Translations under genes and position numbers: made by a program | Notes under the pieces: generated by a model | The model's database searches: none | Told to the model about the DNA's origin: nothing | The model's input: the letters and a program-made list of their open reading frames with translations, nothing else | In this document: positions 54,994 to 63,958 of the stretch, piece after piece | Layout of the letters: every line of letters starts with the position of its first letter | Numbering within the stretch: position 1 is the first letter of the stretch | Assembly (NCBI GenBank): GCA_031256445.1 | Contig: JAIRQN010000018.1 | Location: forward strand, 46,003 to 110,002 | Length of the DNA: 64,000 nt | Source: Treponema sp. | GTDB lineage: Bacteria; Spirochaetota; Spirochaetia; Treponematales; Breznakiellaceae | Reading direction: 5' to 3'

Positions 54994-55878
54994 ATGAGAG
55001 CTGAAAGAATGAAATACGCTGTTGTTTTCGCCGCTCTTTTTACGGCGCTTTCCTTTCCGGTTTTTACCCTGAACTGGCCGAGCGAAGAAGCTGTCCTGTA
55101 CCGCAATTTTGGCTCCAATGTCAACGGTATGCCGGCTTTGGGGATTGTTTTTTCAGGAGGAACGGACGTTCTTGCCTCTGAATCCGGGGAAGTGATATTT
55201 TCGCGTAACAAAAAAGACACGGCTTCCCGTCTTCCTTCTCCGCTCGGGGCGTGGACGGCTGTTGATCACGGCGACGGGTTAATCAGCATTTACAGCCGGT
55301 ACGATGACAAAGACGGCGGCTTTAATGTCTCGCATGTTGAAAAACAGCAGCCAATCGCCTCTGCGGGGACATCCGGCTGGTCATCGCTGGAAGGATTTTA
55401 TTTTATTATTTATGACAGGCGCGAGCGGCGCTGGATCAATCCTGAAATGATCATTACGCCGTTACGGGAAACACGTCCTCCGCAGATACTCTCGGTCGAT
55501 TTACTTAACAATCAGGGAATATTAATGCAGTCGAGAAGCTTAAATCAGGGACGTTATACGGTAATCGTTAACTCTTATATCCCGGCCGCCGTCCCTTCGC
55601 CGCAGCCGGTGCCGCAGAATTCAGCGCCGCAGCGCATTGTCTGTTCCGTAAACGGAGCGGAAGTCGGCTCCCTGAATTTTGAGGCCGTTTCCGCGCGGGA
55701 CGGGACGCTGATGGTTTACCGGAACGGCCTTGTTCCGGCAAGGCAGATTTACGCTATTTATCCCGCTTATGAAGTCGCCGAAGTATTTCTCAGCCGCGGA
55801 CAGGTAAATCTGGAAGTAATTGTGCAGGATATAACGGGCAATTCACGCAGCGTAATCATCCGTCTTTTTATAAATTAA
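54994..55878 (+). CDS. Exported M23/LytM-like protein with lost zinc ligands
   Basis: 294 residues from the ATG at 54994 (GGAGGAGA upstream; an in-frame upstream ATG lies inside the previous gene). A signal peptide (KYAVVFAALFTALSFPVFT) gives export. Residues about 25-155 have the outline of a LytM beta barrel (GGTDVLASESGEVIFS, AVDHGDGLISIYSRYDD, GFYFIIYD), but the first-His GxD and the HxH zinc motifs are absent. A C-terminal Ig-like region (PPQILSVDLLNN onward) follows. Likely a non-catalytic binder or activator of cell-wall enzymes. Confidence 0.7.
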   Translation: MRAERMKYAVVFAALFTALSFPVFTLNWPSEEAVLYRNFGSNVNGMPALGIVFSGGTDVLASESGEVIFSRNKKDTASRLPSPLGAWTAVDHGDGLISIYSRYDDKDGGFNVSHVEKQQPIASAGTSGWSSLEGFYFIIYDRRERRWINPEMIITPLRETRPPQILSVDLLNNQGILMQSRSLNQGRYTVIVNSYIPAAVPSPQPVPQNSAPQRIVCSVNGAEVGSLNFEAVSARDGTLMVYRNGLVPARQIYAIYPAYEVAEVFLSRGQVNLEVIVQDITGNSRSVIIRLFIN

Positions 55879-55879
55879 T

Positions 55880-56731
55880 GTGAAGACCTATTCTACTCCG
55901 GTACGCGCCGGAAAAAGCGGTTTAATTCCCTGTGTCTGCGGATGCAATGATTTTAAACCCGCTCTTGAATGTGAAGGATTTGGCTATGTGCGCTGCGTTT
56001 CCTGCGGCCTTGTGCAGATGAATCCGCAGCCGGAAAAAACCGAAGTAATTGAGCGTTACAGCGGCGTATCCGGAAAAGACTATCTTTCTTACGAACTTGA
56101 AAACGAAGAATCATTCCTCGCGTTACAGAAGCTCGCGCTTAAAGACGCCGGTTTTTATAAACTGGAAAAAAAAATTTATAACAGCGCCGGCCGCAGGATA
56201 CTGGACGCGGGCTGCGCTACCGGCTCTCTGCTTGCGCATCTGCGCAGCCGCGGATGGAACGTAACAGGAGTGGAAATTTCGCCCTGCGCGGAATACGCGA
56301 AAAGCGAACGAAACCTTGACGTGCGCAGTCTGAGCCTGGAAGAAGCTGATTTTGAGGAAGGCAGCTTTGATATGGTTCTTGCGTCTCATCTGATAGAACA
56401 TTTGAACAATCCGCTTTCTTTTTTAATGGAAGTTAAAAGGATACTGAAAAAAAATGGACGGGTTTTTATTACAACTCCGAATATCAGCGGTTTTCAGGCG
56501 CGTCTTTACGGCGGCGGATGGCGTTCGGCGATATTTGATCACCTTTACCTTTTTTCCGCTGAAACATTAACGCGGCTGCTAAAAAGCGCAGGTTTTAAAA
56601 TCGAAAAAATCCACACATGGGGCGGGCTTGCCCTTGGCCTTTCTCCGGAATGGATTAAAAAGCCGGCGGATTTTCTGGCGAAACGTTTTGGCTTTGGAGA
56701 TGTGATGATTGTAAGGGCTGTGAGCAACTGA
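55880..56731 (+). CDS. SAM-dependent methyltransferase with N-terminal zinc motif
   Basis: 283 residues. N-terminal Cys pairs (CVCGC and CVSCGLV) probably bind zinc; a class I methyltransferase domain follows (motif I ILDAGCATGSLL near residue 110, EIS after strand 2, DMVLASHLIEHLNNP, RVFITTPN). This layout is common among methyltransferases that act on cell-surface polysaccharide sugars; the substrate is unknown. Starts at a GTG 1 nt after the M23-like gene, so it belongs to the same operon. Confidence 0.88.
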   Translation: MKTYSTPVRAGKSGLIPCVCGCNDFKPALECEGFGYVRCVSCGLVQMNPQPEKTEVIERYSGVSGKDYLSYELENEESFLALQKLALKDAGFYKLEKKIYNSAGRRILDAGCATGSLLAHLRSRGWNVTGVEISPCAEYAKSERNLDVRSLSLEEADFEEGSFDMVLASHLIEHLNNPLSFLMEVKRILKKNGRVFITTPNISGFQARLYGGGWRSAIFDHLYLFSAETLTRLLKSAGFKIEKIHTWGGLALGLSPEWIKKPADFLAKRFGFGDVMIVRAVSN

Positions 56732-56758
56732 CAATGGGCAGTGAATATTTTTAATTGC

Positions 56759-57232
56759 TTACAGGCTGTTAGCTGATTTTAACAGAACCCAGGTTGCGCC
56801 GCTGCCGCCGTTAACGGCTTTTTCATAACCGCTTTCTCCGGCGAAAGGGCATTTTTCAATAAATGCGCGTACCGTGTCTCCAAGAACTGCGCCGCTCCCA
56901 CCGGTGCCGCTTTGGGTATGATTGCCTTTCCCGTGTATTATGCGCAACTTTTCATAACCGTTTTCCTTTGCTCTGTCAAAAAATGCGTGCAGAGAGATTA
57001 ACGCTTTCTCGCAGCTGAGTCCGTGAATGTCAAGAATATCATCCGGCAGGGCATGCAAAAGCCTTCTGCGCCGTTCCTGGCGGATGCGCAGTTCGCCCTG
57101 CTTCGGCGTTTTCTTTTCACCCGCGTCTTTATCGAATATTTCATTGCCGCGAAGCCATGTCTCCATTTCATCATTGCCGGAATTTGAGCGCCGGCTGTTT
57201 TCCCATTTATCAAGAATTTCCCCAAAATTCAT
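56759..57232 (-). CDS. Smr domain protein
   Basis: 157 residues from the ATG at 57232 (GGGAG eight nt upstream; a GTG three codons earlier is the alternative). The C-terminal half is an Smr domain: LDIHGLSCEKAL near residue 75 and IIHGKGNH near 105, as in the MutS2 C-terminus, suggesting nucleic-acid binding or nicking. The N-terminal half is basic and charged. It overlaps the 3' end of the upstream BatD-like gene by 23 nt and closes the moxR-bat operon. Confidence 0.88.
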   Translation of the reverse strand: MNFGEILDKWENSRRSNSGNDEMETWLRGNEIFDKDAGEKKTPKQGELRIRQERRRRLLHALPDDILDIHGLSCEKALISLHAFFDRAKENGYEKLRIIHGKGNHTQSGTGGSGAVLGDTVRAFIEKCPFAGESGYEKAVNGGSGATWVLLKSANSL

Positions 57233-58325
57233 GTTTTTCACTCCCTTTGGTTTTTAAACCCCTGAAAAAAGTAAAACAAACCAATATGGCAATAATTACA
57301 AAGAAAAATAAAATAATTATTAACGCAAGAATATGGCTTCGTTTTAACTTGTTTTCGCTTCCTTCAAGAAAACGCTGAAGATTTTCATCTGTTTGTGAAA
57401 AAAGAGCCGTCCCGGCATTCGGTATGTTTTCCGAAGCCGGCGGTTCCAGACTGTTTTCCTGCGCCGGGTTTTTATTCAACGGCTGGTTTACCTTGATACG
57501 CAGCGCGGGGATTTCAAACCGGGTGTTTTCCCGCTCCAATACGCGCGCGGGAAGCGTAAAATCTCCTTCGAGCGGTATAAGTATTAATTTAAGCGCAATG
57601 CCGCCCGCTCTTTCCTGTGCTGTCGCAGGCGAAGAGACAAGTATCGCTCCCTGCGGGACTTCCGGCATAAAAAACCCTGACGGCGGCAGCGCCATGCCTG
57701 CCTGATCAAGTCCTGTTACGCGCAATATTAAATCAAGCCTCTCTCCCGCCGCCATTTGCCCCGGCGGCGCGCCCGCGGCGGCGCTGCCCGCGCCCGGCGG
57801 ATACGCCGCGGATGGAGAATTCAATTTTCCTTCCCAGAAAGCGCGCGCCCTGTGAATCCTCTGTCTTGCTACAGCCGGGCGGATGATTAAGGAATGCGAT
57901 ACTGTTTTTATGGAGCCTTCCGGAGTTATTACCGTAAACGGCTCCAGTATAAAACTGCCTTCCCTTGCGGGAATGAATCTGTATTCTATAACCGTCTGTA
58001 TATGCGCGTCCGTAAACCGCGGGGTTTTGGCAATACGTTCCAAATTCATGAAAAAAGCAAATGGCGGCGGAATGACAGTTACTTCGTCAGGGAAATCCCA
58101 GTCTACAAAAAAGGTAATCGTCCACGGTACGCCGGTTTCCGCTGAATCATCGGAAATCCGGACAGTAACGGAAGGCGCCGCGACTGTAGAAAGGTTTTCA
58201 GTCTCCGCCGAACCCGCCGGATTCGCCGAACCCGCCGGATCAGCATCCTGGGCAAAGATCGCGCCGCCGCACAGCAGTAAAAAAAGTAAAACATATACTG
58301 TTATTATCCGGCAGTTTCGGCGCAT
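57210..58325 (-). CDS. BatD-like membrane protein
   Basis: 371 residues. Start at 58325 chosen because it overlaps the upstream stop as TGATG and begins at a signal peptide (NCRIITVYVLLFLLLCGGAIFAQ); a longer reading to 58379 runs into the previous gene. The extracytoplasmic part has repeated beta modules (VTVRISDDSAETGVPWTITF, GERLDLILRVTGLDQAG) as in BatD/oxygen tolerance proteins; one C-terminal membrane helix (about 335-357) with a short basic tail. An Ala/Gly/Pro-rich run (DADPAGSANPAGSAE) follows the signal. It probably works with the VWA proteins encoded just upstream. Confidence 0.8.
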   Translation of the reverse strand: MRRNCRIITVYVLLFLLLCGGAIFAQDADPAGSANPAGSAETENLSTVAAPSVTVRISDDSAETGVPWTITFFVDWDFPDEVTVIPPPFAFFMNLERIAKTPRFTDAHIQTVIEYRFIPAREGSFILEPFTVITPEGSIKTVSHSLIIRPAVARQRIHRARAFWEGKLNSPSAAYPPGAGSAAAGAPPGQMAAGERLDLILRVTGLDQAGMALPPSGFFMPEVPQGAILVSSPATAQERAGGIALKLILIPLEGDFTLPARVLERENTRFEIPALRIKVNQPLNKNPAQENSLEPPASENIPNAGTALFSQTDENLQRFLEGSENKLKRSHILALIIILFFFVIIAILVCFTFFRGLKTKGSEKHEFWGNS

Positions 58326-60082
58326 CAGTAGTCCGCTCCCGTAAATTCTTCTTCCGCCGACCATTCCCTGCTTTTCCACTTTTGCTGTTCTTCCTGTTTC
58401 AAATACTCAAACAGAATATCTTTTGATTCGCTTTCTTTCCGCTGTTCCCCGCGTTTTTTTCTGGTTTCTTCCCTTGCGATGGACATAAGGCTTAATTCAA
58501 GATTTTTTTTCGCTTCCGTTTTTTCCGGATCGGCCCTTAAAGCGTCTTTAAAAGCGGCCGCCGCCGAGTTAAAATCTCCTTCTTCAAAATACACAATTCC
58601 GGAGTTGTAGCTCGTTCTGTAGCGAAGTTCCCGGTGCTCCCTGTATTCGCTCTTTTTAATGTTATCTGTCATTTTTTTGGAATTGCCGAAATGTTTTAGG
58701 GCCGCGATGCCTTCGTCCTGTAGATAGAAAGTCAGGCCCAGCCCGTATTCAGCGTACGGGGCGGCGTCTTCATATTCCAGCGCTTTCAGATACGGAACTA
58801 CCGCTTCGTTGTATCTGCCCTGCGAACTTAAATAATTGGCTTCCATAAGCAGGAGTTTTCCTTCCGAACATGAAGAAAAAAACAGCGCGGATAGCATAAT
58901 CATTGTCGCGGAAGAAAGCCGCTGCGCGTTATGCTGGGAACTTCGCTGCATAATACGCTGGGAACTGCGTTGCATAATGTGCGGGGAGCTTCGCTGCATA
59001 ATGCGCGTAACAATTTTTGAAATTCCGTAGGCGATAACGGCGAGTATGATAAAAAATGATCTGCGCTCTTTTGCCTCTTTTTTTACATTCGCGTTTTTTA
59101 AATCATGCGCGCCGGAAGTGGGCGCGGCTGCCGGACCCGGCTGAGGTTCCTGCATGTGCGACGCAAGTGAAAGCAGATGCGCGGATAAAACCGAAGCCGC
59201 GTCGTCCAGGCTGCCGTCAATATAGACGCCTCCTGTCCTTTCGGCGGCCATTCGCATAACAGCTGCGTCCCGTTTGCTTATGGTCAATGATCCCTGCCGG
59301 AACGCTTCGTCATCCTGCAGAGGACTTCCTTCGTCGCTGCCGAGGGCGACAGCGTTTATTACTATATTTTCCTTTACGCAGCGGTTGACGGCGCTGGCAA
59401 GCGTTCCCGAGTGCGACTCGCCGTCAGAAACAAGAACAATAACCCTTCGCGCAGGAGATGAACTGATAAAAGCGTCCGCCGCCGCGTTAACAAGCGCTTC
59501 CAGATTTGTGCTTCTGCCTGTCATGGAAGAGCCGTCAAGAGCTTCCATGAAACCTAAAGCAGCCTCGCTGTCCCATGTCAAGGGAACCGCCAAAAGCCCC
59601 CTTCCGCGTCCTATCGCGGCGGCGATACGCGCGCCCTGAATCTCCCGCGCGCTAAGTCTTGCGATTAGCAAACCTCTTTCCAGGCGCGAATGTCCCGGAA
59701 GCTGGGCGGAACGCAGGCGATCAAGGCCGGATTGAGAACCTGTTTGCGCGTCACGGATATCCATACTGCGGGAAACGTCGATCGCGTATACGATATCAAG
59801 ACCCCTGCGGTATTCATTTTCCGTATTGACAAATCCCCACATTGGACCCGCGATGGCGATAATCGAAAAACAGATAAACAGACGAAAAAATATAATTGAA
59901 AGTTTTAATTTTTTGGCGAGCTGCGGCGGGATTAAACTGACCGCGTATTTTTCATCAGCGGGAAGGCTTGTTCCGTGAACCTGCGCTTTTTTTCTGTTCC
60001 TGGCGAAACTTATAATATCAAATGCGATAACCGGGATAAAAACCGCGAAAGCCAGCAATGCGGCGGGATGTTCAAATGTCAT
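58325..60082 (-). CDS. BatB-BatC fusion: VWA domain and TPR lipoprotein in one chain
   Basis: 585 residues. Two N-terminal membrane helices, VWA domain about 95-300 (MIDAS DVSRSMD; VSDGESHSG), third helix about 340-355, then three and a half copies of an IMQRSSQ-type octapeptide, then an internal lipobox-like hydrophobic run (MIMLSALFFSSC) and a TPR domain (about 415-540: RYNEAVVPYLKALEYE, DFNSAAAAFKDALRADP), ending in a charged coiled coil. In most Bat operons the VWA protein (BatB) and TPR protein (BatC) are separate genes; here they are joined in frame. Overlaps batA by 4 nt. Confidence 0.88.
   Translation of the reverse strand: MTFEHPAALLAFAVFIPVIAFDIISFARNRKKAQVHGTSLPADEKYAVSLIPPQLAKKLKLSIIFFRLFICFSIIAIAGPMWGFVNTENEYRRGLDIVYAIDVSRSMDIRDAQTGSQSGLDRLRSAQLPGHSRLERGLLIARLSAREIQGARIAAAIGRGRGLLAVPLTWDSEAALGFMEALDGSSMTGRSTNLEALVNAAADAFISSSPARRVIVLVSDGESHSGTLASAVNRCVKENIVINAVALGSDEGSPLQDDEAFRQGSLTISKRDAAVMRMAAERTGGVYIDGSLDDAASVLSAHLLSLASHMQEPQPGPAAAPTSGAHDLKNANVKKEAKERRSFFIILAVIAYGISKIVTRIMQRSSPHIMQRSSQRIMQRSSQHNAQRLSSATMIMLSALFFSSCSEGKLLLMEANYLSSQGRYNEAVVPYLKALEYEDAAPYAEYGLGLTFYLQDEGIAALKHFGNSKKMTDNIKKSEYREHRELRYRTSYNSGIVYFEEGDFNSAAAAFKDALRADPEKTEAKKNLELSLMSIAREETRKKRGEQRKESESKDILFEYLKQEEQQKWKSREWSAEEEFTGADY
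58925..59010 (-). repeat. 24-bp in-frame minisatellite in the Bat fusion gene
   Basis: Three and a half imperfect 24-bp units (core cataat-gcgctgggaact on the + strand) encode the repeated IMQRSS(Q/P)(H/R) peptide. The unit is a multiple of three, so copy-number change keeps the frame. Confidence 0.9.
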
Positions 60083-61077
60083 AGGACAGCTCCCAGTATC
60101 TGCCGCCGCGTAAATCTGACAGCCGCAAGCAGACAGACTGCCGGCAGCAGGAAATAAACGGAAAGGGATTTTTTGCGGTATATAAGGCGCGATCTTTGCA
60201 CGGTTATTTCGCTTTCATCAAGCTGCGAGAACGCGGCGGCAAAGGCGGCTGCGGAAGGAGCGGCAATGTAGGTTCCAGAACCCGCGGCGCTTAAGGAGCG
60301 CAGACTTTCGGCGTCAAAACGCGAATCGAATGTGCCTGTGCGGCGGATTTTTGTGCGCGGGTCTGTGTAATCAATAGGCACTTCTCCCGCCGACCCAAGA
60401 CCGATTACCCAGAGCGATACCCCGATGTCGCGTAACATAGAAGCCGCTGTTTCCGGGTGAATCGCCCCCGCGTTATTTTCGCCGTCTGTTATAAGAACCG
60501 CGACTTTGCGCCTGGCGTTTGATTTATCAAGATGATACGCGGCGACAGCGAGCCCCATGCCGAGCGCGGTGCCGTCTCCCAGCTCTCCTATCATCAGGTT
60601 TTCCAGCCTGTAAACCAGCGCGTCTCTGTCAGATGTCGGCGGGACAAGCATAGCCGCGTCATCTCCGGCTGCCGCAAGCCCGATATTGTCAGACGGCCGC
60701 TTTGCCGAGAATTCCGCAATCAGGCGTTTAGCGGCTGCAAAGCGGTTCTGCCCGTCCATATCAATGGCGGCCATGCTTGGACTTGTATCCAGCACAAAGA
60801 TAATGTCGGCTCCGCGGTTCAGCCATACAGTTTCATGCGTTTTTATTGAAGGGCCCGCCGCGCTGAGACAAAGCAGAAGGACTCCCGCGTATTCCATGAC
60901 TTTTAACAGTTTTACAAGCCCGCTCATATGAATCGTTCTGAAAGGAATCCCTCCGGGAGCTCCCAGGGGAATTACCGCTATAAACGGATTTTTTAAACGG
61001 GATACTGTAATCACCGCCAGAGGAAAAAGAATAAATATCGCCGCCGCCATGATAGGGCGGTCAAAACCAAAGTTCAT
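60079..61077 (-). CDS. BatA-like VWA membrane protein
   Basis: 332 residues. N-terminal helices (about 8-25 and 55-75), VWA domain about 90-285 with MIDAS DTSPSMAAID and ITDGENNAG, and a C-terminal helix (about 302-322). It belongs to the Bat aerotolerance-type group found with MoxR; in this anaerobe-like setting the role may be envelope stress or complex assembly. It overlaps the genes on both sides by 4 nt. Confidence 0.9.
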   Translation of the reverse strand: MNFGFDRPIMAAAIFILFPLAVITVSRLKNPFIAVIPLGAPGGIPFRTIHMSGLVKLLKVMEYAGVLLLCLSAAGPSIKTHETVWLNRGADIIFVLDTSPSMAAIDMDGQNRFAAAKRLIAEFSAKRPSDNIGLAAAGDDAAMLVPPTSDRDALVYRLENLMIGELGDGTALGMGLAVAAYHLDKSNARRKVAVLITDGENNAGAIHPETAASMLRDIGVSLWVIGLGSAGEVPIDYTDPRTKIRRTGTFDSRFDAESLRSLSAAGSGTYIAAPSAAAFAAAFSQLDESEITVQRSRLIYRKKSLSVYFLLPAVCLLAAVRFTRRQILGAVL

Positions 61078-62006
61078 GCCGCTTTCTCCTGCGCTGCGCC
61101 GGAAATTCTGTTTTTTTCTTTTTTGAATTTTTCCAGCGAATCAAGATAAAGCTGCAGATCGTTCAGCAGATAGAGCACGTCCCCTGAGTTAAAATTGCTT
61201 CCGGAAAACCGCAGATCGTCGCAGCTTTTAAAAAATTTAACCAGAAAATTCAGATCGTATTCATCTGTTATAACAGTCTGCGCGCTGATATTCAAAAATT
61301 CCCGGGAAGTCATTGAGCGGCAATTCTCTTCCGTAAGTACAGAAAGGAATATCCGCAGTTCCTCTGAAATTATATCTAGAACAGCGCGTTTGTTACCGTC
61401 CTTTTGCAGATTTTTCCGCAGACGCCTGCCCGTATTCTTCATGTTGGCAAAAAGTCTCTGGCGTCTCCATTTTTCTTTCAGAATTTTTATGTAAAAACGG
61501 CCTTTAAAAATGAACCAGATTGTTAAAAGAATTGTTACCGCGAAAACAGTCATGGCCGCGTAAATTAAAAGCGCCGTTCCCGGCATCGCAAGCGTAGAAG
61601 CCGCGCCGGCAAGTTCGGGCGCAAAGGCGTTTTTTTCAAAAACAGAACTGATTGACGCTGTAAGCCCGCTGAATTTTACTCCGCCTATTTCAAATTCCGG
61701 CAGTTCAAGAATACCGGGGGTAAACGCAGTAAATTCAATAAGAAGCCTGCCTCCTGACACGCGGTGTTCCACAACAATTCTGTGAAAATCAACATTCTGG
61801 CCGGAAGGCAGTATGCGGCTCAGCGCGTCCGCGGTAATGATAATATCATTGGCGCCCTCCTGCGCCGCCGGCAGCGGCACTACCATCGTAACCGGGTCTC
61901 CCACATACGCGGTGCGCGGTATCATAATAACGCCGCGTTCCTGCGCGCCTAAAACCGCAGATAATAAAAAAAACATTAAGACAGTTTTTACCAGTCTGTT
62001 CTTCAT
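61074..62006 (-). CDS. Bat-locus membrane protein with cytoplasmic tail
   Basis: 310 residues. The start at 62006 overlaps the DUF58 stop (ATGA) and opens a signal peptide (KNRLVKTVLMFFLLSAVLGAQ). One beta-rich extracytoplasmic domain (about 20-150, BatD-like IPRTAYVGDPVTMVVPLP), a membrane helix (about 165-188) and a helical cytoplasmic domain of about 120 residues. In position and layout it matches the short BatD/DUF4381-like genes often seen between DUF58 and VWA genes; exact family not certain. Confidence 0.75.
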   Translation of the reverse strand: MKNRLVKTVLMFFLLSAVLGAQERGVIMIPRTAYVGDPVTMVVPLPAAQEGANDIIITADALSRILPSGQNVDFHRIVVEHRVSGGRLLIEFTAFTPGILELPEFEIGGVKFSGLTASISSVFEKNAFAPELAGAASTLAMPGTALLIYAAMTVFAVTILLTIWFIFKGRFYIKILKEKWRRQRLFANMKNTGRRLRKNLQKDGNKRAVLDIISEELRIFLSVLTEENCRSMTSREFLNISAQTVITDEYDLNFLVKFFKSCDDLRFSGSNFNSGDVLYLLNDLQLYLDSLEKFKKEKNRISGAAQEKAA

Positions 62007-62914
62007 CTGCGGTTCCGTCCCGTAAAACGGCTGCGGCCGCCGAAAAATTTCAAAAGTAAAGCCGGAGCGTCCGCTTCTGTTGACAGTTCCAGAAAAGACG
62101 CTCCGCTTTTTCTGCATTGGGATACCCAGCTTATTGAACGTTCATTATGCCACTGCGTCCAGCTTTCCTGAAAAGACGCAAGCCCTGCCGGCGCTTCTAT
62201 CCGCGCTCCTGTTTCCGGGTCTTCTATTGTTATAAGCCCGTTGTAAGGAAGACTGGATGGATCGCAGATGCGAAGCGCTATACAGTCATGTTTGCGGCAA
62301 AGGCTGCCCATTTCCTGTTCCCAGTTGACGCTGTAAAAATCCGAAATCAGCACAACAAGAGAGCGTCTTTTTAAAAGCCTCTGCGCGCCGCCAAGAGCGC
62401 AGGCTATATCGCTGCCTTTTTTTTCTTTTCTGGGCGCGCCTTCATCCTGCAGCGAAAGCGCGGACATTATCATCGCCATGATGTGACGGCGCCCCTTGCG
62501 CGGCGGAAAAACTTTCTCTATATCCCTGTCAAAGAAAAAAGCTCCCACCTGCTGGCCTGTGTGCTCGGCGGAAAAAGCGATTGACGCCGCGCAGATCAGC
62601 GCTTGTTCGTAAGGGCTCATTTTGGAGCGCGAAAAATACTCCCTGTGCATTGAAGGCGAAATGTCAATTAAAAGCAGAATTGTCAGCTCGCGTTCTTCCC
62701 GGTACATTTTTACAAACGGAGTGCCGAAACGCGCGCTCGCGTTCCAGTCGATGGAGCGGATATCGTCGCCCGCTTCATAATGGCGGGCTTCGTCGAATTC
62801 CATTCCCTGACCCTTGAACACGGAACTGAAATTCCCGGCCAGCATTTCTTCGGCAAGGCCGCTTGAAATTTTTGGCAGGGCGGTTATATGGCGTAAAAGT
62901 TCGTCAGTATCCAT
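62003..62914 (-). CDS. DUF58 protein
   Basis: 303 residues, soluble. Family marks: GMEFDEARHYEAGDDIRSIDWN and the VWA-like strand ILLLIDISPSMHRE with a MIDAS motif, later VVLISDFYSVNWE. DUF58 proteins act with MoxR ATPases and membrane VWA proteins, probably in assembling or activating complexes. It is placed 3 nt after moxR. Confidence 0.93.
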   Translation of the reverse strand: MDTDELLRHITALPKISSGLAEEMLAGNFSSVFKGQGMEFDEARHYEAGDDIRSIDWNASARFGTPFVKMYREERELTILLLIDISPSMHREYFSRSKMSPYEQALICAASIAFSAEHTGQQVGAFFFDRDIEKVFPPRKGRRHIMAMIMSALSLQDEGAPRKEKKGSDIACALGGAQRLLKRRSLVVLISDFYSVNWEQEMGSLCRKHDCIALRICDPSSLPYNGLITIEDPETGARIEAPAGLASFQESWTQWHNERSISWVSQCRKSGASFLELSTEADAPALLLKFFGGRSRFTGRNRR

Positions 62915-62917
62915 AAA

Positions 62918-63958
62918 TTACGGAACTGGTATGTGATTTAATATTCTGGCGATAACGGCGTCAGCGTCCATTCCTTCGGCTTCGGCCTCGTATGACAGGA
63001 CAATCCGGTGCCTTAATGCCGGGAATGCCGCCGTTTTTACGTCTTCCGGCGTGACAAAGCCGCGTCCTTCAAACATCGCGAAAATCCGGCAGCATTTGTA
63101 AAGCGCTATAGAAGCGCGCGGGGAAGCGCCGAATGACACATAACGGTACACTCCGCCGCCTGACTTCGCGTTATCTGTCCATGACTGTCCGGCAGTAAAA
63201 CCCGGTCTGGCTTTTGCCGCCGGTCTTGTCGCGGTTATTATCGATACGATGTACTTTTTGATTTCTTCGTCAATATGAATATTGTCTGCGCCGTTTCTCA
63301 ATACGGCGAGCGCTTCCCTGCCAAGCACGGGCGAAAGCGGCGCCGCGGGACCCCTGACGTTAGCTGAAAATGGCGGGCTGTTTTTTACAATGTCCAGTTC
63401 TTCCATCGGCTGCGGATAAACAACCAGCAGCTTCATCAGAAAACGGTCAAGTTCGGCTTCCGGAAGGGAATATGTCCCCTCATGTTCAATCGGGTTTTCC
63501 GTAGCCAAAACAAAAAAAGGATCGGGCAGAGCGTAACTTGTTTCTCCGATAGTCACCTGCTTCTCTTCCATTGCCTCAAGCAGGGCGGACTGCACTTTTG
63601 CCGGCGCGCGGTTAATTTCGTCCGCGAGAATCACATTCGCAAAGACAGGCCCCCGGCGCACCGAAAAATTTCCGCTTGCCTGTTCCCATATCATTGTGCC
63701 CGTTAAATCGGCGGGAAGCAAATCCGGCGTAAACTGGATGCGTTTAAAATCCATGCCTGTAATTTCGGCAAGGCTCTTTACAGCGAGCGTTTTCGCGAGG
63801 CCTGGCACGCCTTCCAGCAGGATATGCCCGCCGGCGATAAGCGCGGCAAGAAGTCCGTCGATCATTTCCCGCTGCCCGACAATCCGCGCTGACATTTCCT
63901 TTCTGTATGCGTTTATCAAACGGGCGCTTTCAGATGCGTAGTATTCATTTTCTGCCAT
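62918..63958 (-). CDS. MoxR-family AAA+ ATPase
   Basis: 346 residues from the ATG at 63958 (MAENEYYASE); an in-frame ATG at 63982 would add 8. Walker A GVPGLAKT, Walker B VILADEINRAP, sensor FVLATENPIEHEGTY, arginine region ELDRFLMKL, and the C-terminal SFGASPRASIALYK lid typical of MoxR. Chaperone-like ATPase for the Bat membrane proteins. First gene of the seven-gene leftward operon; its promoter lies at or beyond the window edge (63959-64000). Confidence 0.95.
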   Translation of the reverse strand: MAENEYYASESARLINAYRKEMSARIVGQREMIDGLLAALIAGGHILLEGVPGLAKTLAVKSLAEITGMDFKRIQFTPDLLPADLTGTMIWEQASGNFSVRRGPVFANVILADEINRAPAKVQSALLEAMEEKQVTIGETSYALPDPFFVLATENPIEHEGTYSLPEAELDRFLMKLLVVYPQPMEELDIVKNSPPFSANVRGPAAPLSPVLGREALAVLRNGADNIHIDEEIKKYIVSIITATRPAAKARPGFTAGQSWTDNAKSGGGVYRYVSFGASPRASIALYKCCRIFAMFEGRGFVTPEDVKTAAFPALRHRIVLSYEAEAEGMDADAVIARILNHIPVP

